This document shows positions 55,429 to 60,000 of a stretch of 60,000 nucleotides of DNA, piece by piece (the stretch's first letter is position 1; every line of letters starts with the position of its first letter). Position numbers and translations under genes: made by a program. The notes beneath the pieces were generated by a model. It had not been told where the DNA came from. It was given only the letters and a program-made list of their open reading frames with translations, and did not search any database. The stretch lies in assembly GCF_008831285.2 (NCBI RefSeq), contig NC_045142.1, forward strand, positions 10,847,952-10,907,951, written 5' to 3'. This DNA comes from Nymphaea colorata. Its lineage: Eukaryota > Streptophyta > Magnoliopsida > Nymphaeales > Nymphaeaceae.

Positions 55429-56587
55429 CATAAATATCTGATCAGGATCGAATATGGATTCAGATCAGATTTATTTTTGAAACAAAATATCCTATATCTA
55501 GTGTTCTAACATTTTAAAAATAAGTCAAACTCGGTTCAAAAAATCATTCGAATTGTGAAATCAGATTTTTGATTTAGATATGACTTTTCTTTGTTCATAT
55601 TCTAATTCGATTTTGAATTCAAATACGTGAATATGCGAAGAGACATATACAGTTAAGAGGATTCAAATATGATCCGTTGACTTCCCTAACAGCTGTAGGC
55701 ATGGACCAGCATTGTGAGGGAAAGTATTTTATAGATGCAGACACGGACTTAATGTTCAGTAATATATATTCAGCGGCCATCGAATTGAGACTCATTAATT
55801 TGATCATGAAGTGCTGGGCTGTTCACAAACCACGCTGGTCAAGAGATGCATATGATCACACAACTTTCGACTTGCCCCCGCTACAATTTCATTAGCTCTT
55901 GAGTGTCCTAAACCGATTGTGATGCTTTGCTTGATTAATTTTGAGATGATAATGAAATAATTGTTTTTTCTCTAGCTACATTCTAAACCCAATACACCTT
56001 TCCCTGTCTTTCCAAATTAAAGTCTTATTTAAAGCCAAAATTTATATATGAGGAGTTGATTATGATACAAGTAATTATATCTACTGCCAATCTCTATTTA
56101 ATATTGGATATTTTTCTTTTTTTCAAATATTTACATATACGTACAGTATATGTAAATATTAAATGCTGAAGATAAAAAGTTTTAAGAAAATATGACGATG
56201 GAAATACGAATTTACTTTATTTATTATATCTTTTCCTTAGATAAATTTAAACAGTAGGATTTGAAATTTAAGCAAATTTATGCTTTGACATTATTCAAAT
56301 ATAAGCACCCTTGCGTACAATTTTCATACAAAGTAAAAAAACTTATGGAATATGCGTTAAATGATAAAAATAATAAAGGTAACATATAATTACATCTTCA
56401 GAAATATGTGTTTCGATTTTTACATCCATTTCTAGTAATGAGGTTAATTTGTTCTGCCAGATGTTGGATATTACTGGATCACTAAATTTTTAAAATTTAT
56501 TGCTAAAACACAGTAGTACATTGCCATTAGTTTAAGCATATCACCATCTTTCAATTGGATTAAAAAAAAAGTGCTTGCACATGCAGT

Positions 56588-58873
56588 TAGGCCTGGGCAT
56601 CGGGCCGGCCCGGCCCGGTTTGGATCCGCCGTTAAGAAAACGGGCCGGATCTTATCGGCCCGTTACCCAGCCCATTTATTAACGGGCCGGGCCGGGTACC
56701 GGGCCTCACCTTTCAAGCCCGAGGCCCGGGTCGGGTCAGGCCGGCTGGGTGGGGTTGGGCGAGCCTTGCTCAAGTTAAGCGTCCAGATCATCCAATATTA
56801 TGTTACAAATAAAAGATGAAGACAAAAAAAATGAGTAGAAATCCAATCCTTGGCATCTACTATGGTTCCACAATATTGCAGTTCCTGAATTTCAGTTCTC
56901 ATAGACAACAAGATGAAGACAAAAAAATTGATACAGTTGGGCAGTCTATCATCTTACATTTAAAATGACAAAAGATGAACCAGAAAGCTTAAGAAGGCTA
57001 CAGTTCTTGAATAGGCAGATGTACTCACGCATAGACATTTATATACAAAATTGATTTATCCAACTACATTATTCAGGACTTTCATTCATTCTTTTTTAAT
57101 AAATGATTGGGGAATTCCCCTGCTCACACTTCCATCAGCAACCTAGAAATGTCCATCTGCAAATCTGCAATTTCACATGAAAAAGTAAATGTCAATAAGA
57201 ATTATCAGTGCTTGTCTGCAAGCATACATGTGAGTTGAGAGAGAGAGAGAGACATGCTTCATATCATCTGTAGATTGCAGGCATTTGTTATCCCTTCTTT
57301 TCTATTTGTGTTGTCAAGGAAAAAAAGAAAGACATGCTTCATACTATCAAAATGTGCTTATTGCTTAATATACTCCATGCATTCTGTGTTTACTAAGAGA
57401 TAAGAAGCTCTTGATTAAGGGCGTGTCATTTGAGACTTGAGATTTGAAACAGTAAACAGCTATTTTGATTTAAATTTTTGTGATGGCAATCATGTCACCC
57501 ATTGGGCGAAGAACCATGTAGTCCTTGTTGATGCTCCATTAGCAGAGCCACCAATCAGTGCACTCAGTCTTTGCCATTAACAAAGTCAAGTGCCAAGCAT
57601 GTTTTTTAAATGACAATGCAGATTTTGACACGTCTCCACGACACTCAGACCTTATGCCTCCTTGATGAGGATGAGCCCCATGACTATCTGCACTTACTGT
57701 GGAAAGTTTTCAATTCATTTTAACAAAAAAAAATTGAACAAGTTCGGTAATATGTTCCTTTTCATCTAAACATGGTTCTAGTGGATCGTTCTCAGATGCC
57801 TTTCCTTTCTTCCGTAAAATAGAATTAAAGTAAAAGACTTAAAACTAAAAGATGTACCATAAGACCAAAAGCAATTAAATTAAAAGACTTAAATTAAAAG
57901 ATGTATCATAAGATCAAATCAAGAAACAGAAAATTGGATGGCTTTGCCTCCAGCAAACCGCCAAAGGTGGGACGAATGTTCAGTCCGCCATAGAAGTGAA
58001 TCACAGGGTTATGGCATTATTAAAAGTAGATCTGATATGGGCAACACACATTTTTAAGATGAACCACACACGAGTCTCTGCATTATCTCATATTAAAAAG
58101 CACACCTCATAGAGTTCAACATTATTCACTTAGATAAGATTTAGCAGCTAAAGCAAGAAAACCTTACCTGCAAATTTTTTGATTTAGCAGCTTCACCTTC
58201 AAACTCCAAAATGGTTTGCTTTGGCCTGGCACATAGATAAGAAAAAAATAGGTTTTCAGTGACGCATTCAGGGAAAAACAGAAGTAAGTTACATTGAGCC
58301 ATGGAAAATGTCATCAGAGAGGGGAAATATTCCAATTCTTTTTAAATATATGCTAACAAGTTTGGATAAAAATGGCAGATGATTGTGGAGAAAAACTAAC
58401 CTAAAAACAGGGACTTATCTCTTCAAAACCCTAGAAAAAAAAAAAAACCAAACCCACCTCGCAGTGCCGTGCCGGGCGTTGCTGTGGTTGAGAGGCTTGA
58501 GCGGTTGAGCCACTGAAGGAGGCAAAGAAACTGGGTGGTAGACCAGAGGTCGATGGTGGCAGTGGCGGACCGGCGGCGGTGTGGCGATGGTGGGGTGGCT
58601 CGGCTCTCTCTCTTTCCAACCAAACGAAACCCTAACAAATGCTTTCCTAAAGTTTTTCGTTTGAAAATTTTTTATCCTACTTCATAACAGGCCGAACGGG
58701 TCCCAACAGGCTGAATTTTTAACCCGGCCCCGGCCCGTTATGCTGTCGGGCCGGGCCGGGCACAACTACTGGGCCTCCCGACTGAAAAATTTAAGGCCCG
58801 GACCCGGGCCCGGACCGGGCTGGGTACCGGGTACCCAGTGGCGGCCCACGGCCCGGCCCAGTGCCCAGGTCTA
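56588..58873. mobile_element. hAT-type non-autonomous element (2286 bp)
   Basis: Ends are TAGGCCTGGGCATCGGGCC and the near-complement GGCCCAGTGCCCAGGTCTA. A perfect 8-bp target duplication CATGCAGT flanks it (56580-56587 and 58874-58881), the hallmark length of hAT elements. The duplicated block copy 1 lacks the insertion at the matching point (about 51128-51140, TTGCATAAGCAGTGATC). A segment near 58550-58620 matches 25620-25690 in reverse, so this and 25408-26017 are one family. The interior (56820-58400) shows no transposase; a (GA)n run lies at 57238-57252. Confidence 0.88.
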
Positions 58874-59434
58874 CATGCAGTAGTCATTTTAATTGGAGTA
58901 TCATTCAATATGAGTCATCAATAAAGTAAATGAAAAAGCCACGTAGGCATGAGGTTGAGCATTGGAGGAGCTACATATTTTAATTTATGAAGGGAAAAAG
59001 AGAAATGCAAATGTTGTCAAATTTTGAGGCCCCAGAATGAAGTCTTGATCCTATCCCATCCCTTCTTGTGAAGTGGGTTATGTACGCCCATATTGGTGCA
59101 CAAAATTTTCATGCATCAATATGATTATGGTTAATGACAAAAATGCTCCTAGTAGATGGAAGTATTGCATTTTTGTTTAAATAATTTTCTAAATATCTCA
59201 ACTCCTTGCTTTTTTTTTGGCATATATGTATTGCATGCATCGAGCGGCCCATGAAAACTTGTCCTTTTAGGGCTTAACGGTGCTCTCATTTGCCTGAGTC
59301 GGTCGTCGCCTTTCTTAAAATTTTTGTGTCAACTAAATTGGTTGAAAGAGTACGTCTTATCTCATTATCTCATGGTGGTTAGTTTGATTCCCATAAGTGG
59401 TATTTGTTTTTTGTCATCTTCACATAGAGTAGAG

Positions 59435-59476
<42 letters not shown>

Positions 59477-59559
59477 ACATATCGGTTGTTAATGTTTTGA
59501 AAACAATAACAATTAATATTACAGGCTTTCATATACATAGCAGTCGATGTCCAATATCA

Positions 59560-59822
59560 TCACATGATGGCGCATTGTGGGTACTCTTCAACAGTAACGG
59601 AGAAGTGCTCGCACTTTTTACAGCAGGGGGGAAGCTTGCAGGGCTCCTCTTTCTTCTTCTCCTCCTCCTTCTTCTTCTCCTCCTCCTTCGGCGGTGGCCC
59701 CACCGTCACTATATGAACCATCTTGCCTGCCTTCTTCAGTCGGGTGACGACGGCCACTGGGTCAACGTCGCCGAACACCGTCACCGTGCTTTTCTCGGCG
59801 TCGATTTCTATCTTATCAATCC
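59560..59822 (-). CDS. HIPP gene 2, last exon only (partial)
   Basis: The paralogue of HIPP gene 1 in duplicated block 2. The exon starts after an acceptor reading GATCATAG and runs IDKIEIDAEKSTVTVFGDVD, then VGPPP, a Lys/Glu linker, a Cys-rich segment (CKLPPCCKKC) and the C-terminal CAIM CaaX box. It is 263 bases against 245 in gene 1; the extra 18 bases add one KKKEEE-type turn to the linker, keeping the frame. Earlier exons with the CxxC metal site must lie beyond 60000, as in gene 1 they are 1.8 kb upstream. The open frame suggests a functional gene. Confidence 0.8.
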
Positions 59823-60000
59823 CTATGATCACCAAGCAATAAGCAGAATATATAATCCAGGAGTTCTAACCGTAAAACGGACCTCCAATGCTTCATAATT
59901 AATGCATGAAGAACGCGAATGTTGTTTGCAGAAGAACATTGCCGTATCTCAAAACCAGCCAACCTTTTGCAAGTATTGGTTTCTTCGTATGTTTAACTCT

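Larger units (their letters stand above)
55429..59963. repeat. Duplicated block, copy 2, with hAT-type insertion
   Basis: Second copy of 49712-51919, same orientation. It starts CATAAATATCTGATCAGG after an AT-rich segment and reads through the HIPP last exon to CCAGCCAACC at 59963. The 2286-bp element at 56588-58873 accounts for nearly all of the length difference. The (CT)n run at 59438-59475 is about twice as long as in copy 1. Substitutions and small indels are spread throughout, so the duplication is not recent. Confidence 0.88.

Overview
The window is nuclear DNA of a flowering plant; the species cannot be told from the sequence. It is AT-rich and built mostly of LTR retrotransposons of the plant Copia and Ty3/gypsy types, primed (where legible) by the initiator-Met tRNA site TGGTATCAGAGC. 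It also holds MITEs, hAT-type elements, tRNA-derived SINE pieces and microsatellites. The only clear host genes are two spliced genes for small heavy-metal-associated isoprenylated plant proteins (HIPPs). No bacterial, organellar, CRISPR or rRNA feature is present.

Layout. 1-3702: end of a minus-strand Copia element (Copia-1), cut by the window edge. 4158-17796: an old plus-strand Copia (Copia-2, TSD TTGAG) that landed in a LINE remnant and was later hit by a reversed Copia (Copia-3, 5275-10656, TSD AGCTC) and a 3.4-kb LTR-like unit (13529-16957). 18633-23477: plus-strand Copia-4 with 300-bp LTRs. 23.5-31 kb: a repeat mosaic with a SINE head, a degenerate tandem array split by a hAT-type element, and a second copy of the 3.4-kb unit (26609-29933) carrying two internal tandem arrays. 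31045-36481: a decayed minus-strand Ty3/gypsy element. 37.4-44.35 kb: a Copia-5 fragment interrupted by Copia-6 (39196-44272), an apparently intact element with one long gag-pol frame and two LTRs that match at every base by eye. 44.3-49.7 kb: low-copy sequence with MITEs and a few weak exon-like stretches.

49.7-60 kb is the host-gene part: two direct copies of one block (49712-51919 and 55429-59963), each ending in the last exon of a minus-strand HIPP gene. Gene 1 can be traced through three exons (51552-53813); its second intron holds a 1-kb MITE-like element. Gene 2 shows only its last exon (59560-59822) and continues past the window. The second block carries a 2286-bp hAT-type element with a perfect 8-bp duplication, and the first block preserves the unoccupied site.

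The transposons are parasites on one another and the two HIPP genes are tandem paralogues. I see no new multi-gene system. The strongest items are the fresh Copia-6, the reconstructed HIPP gene pair and the duplication with its empty insertion site.
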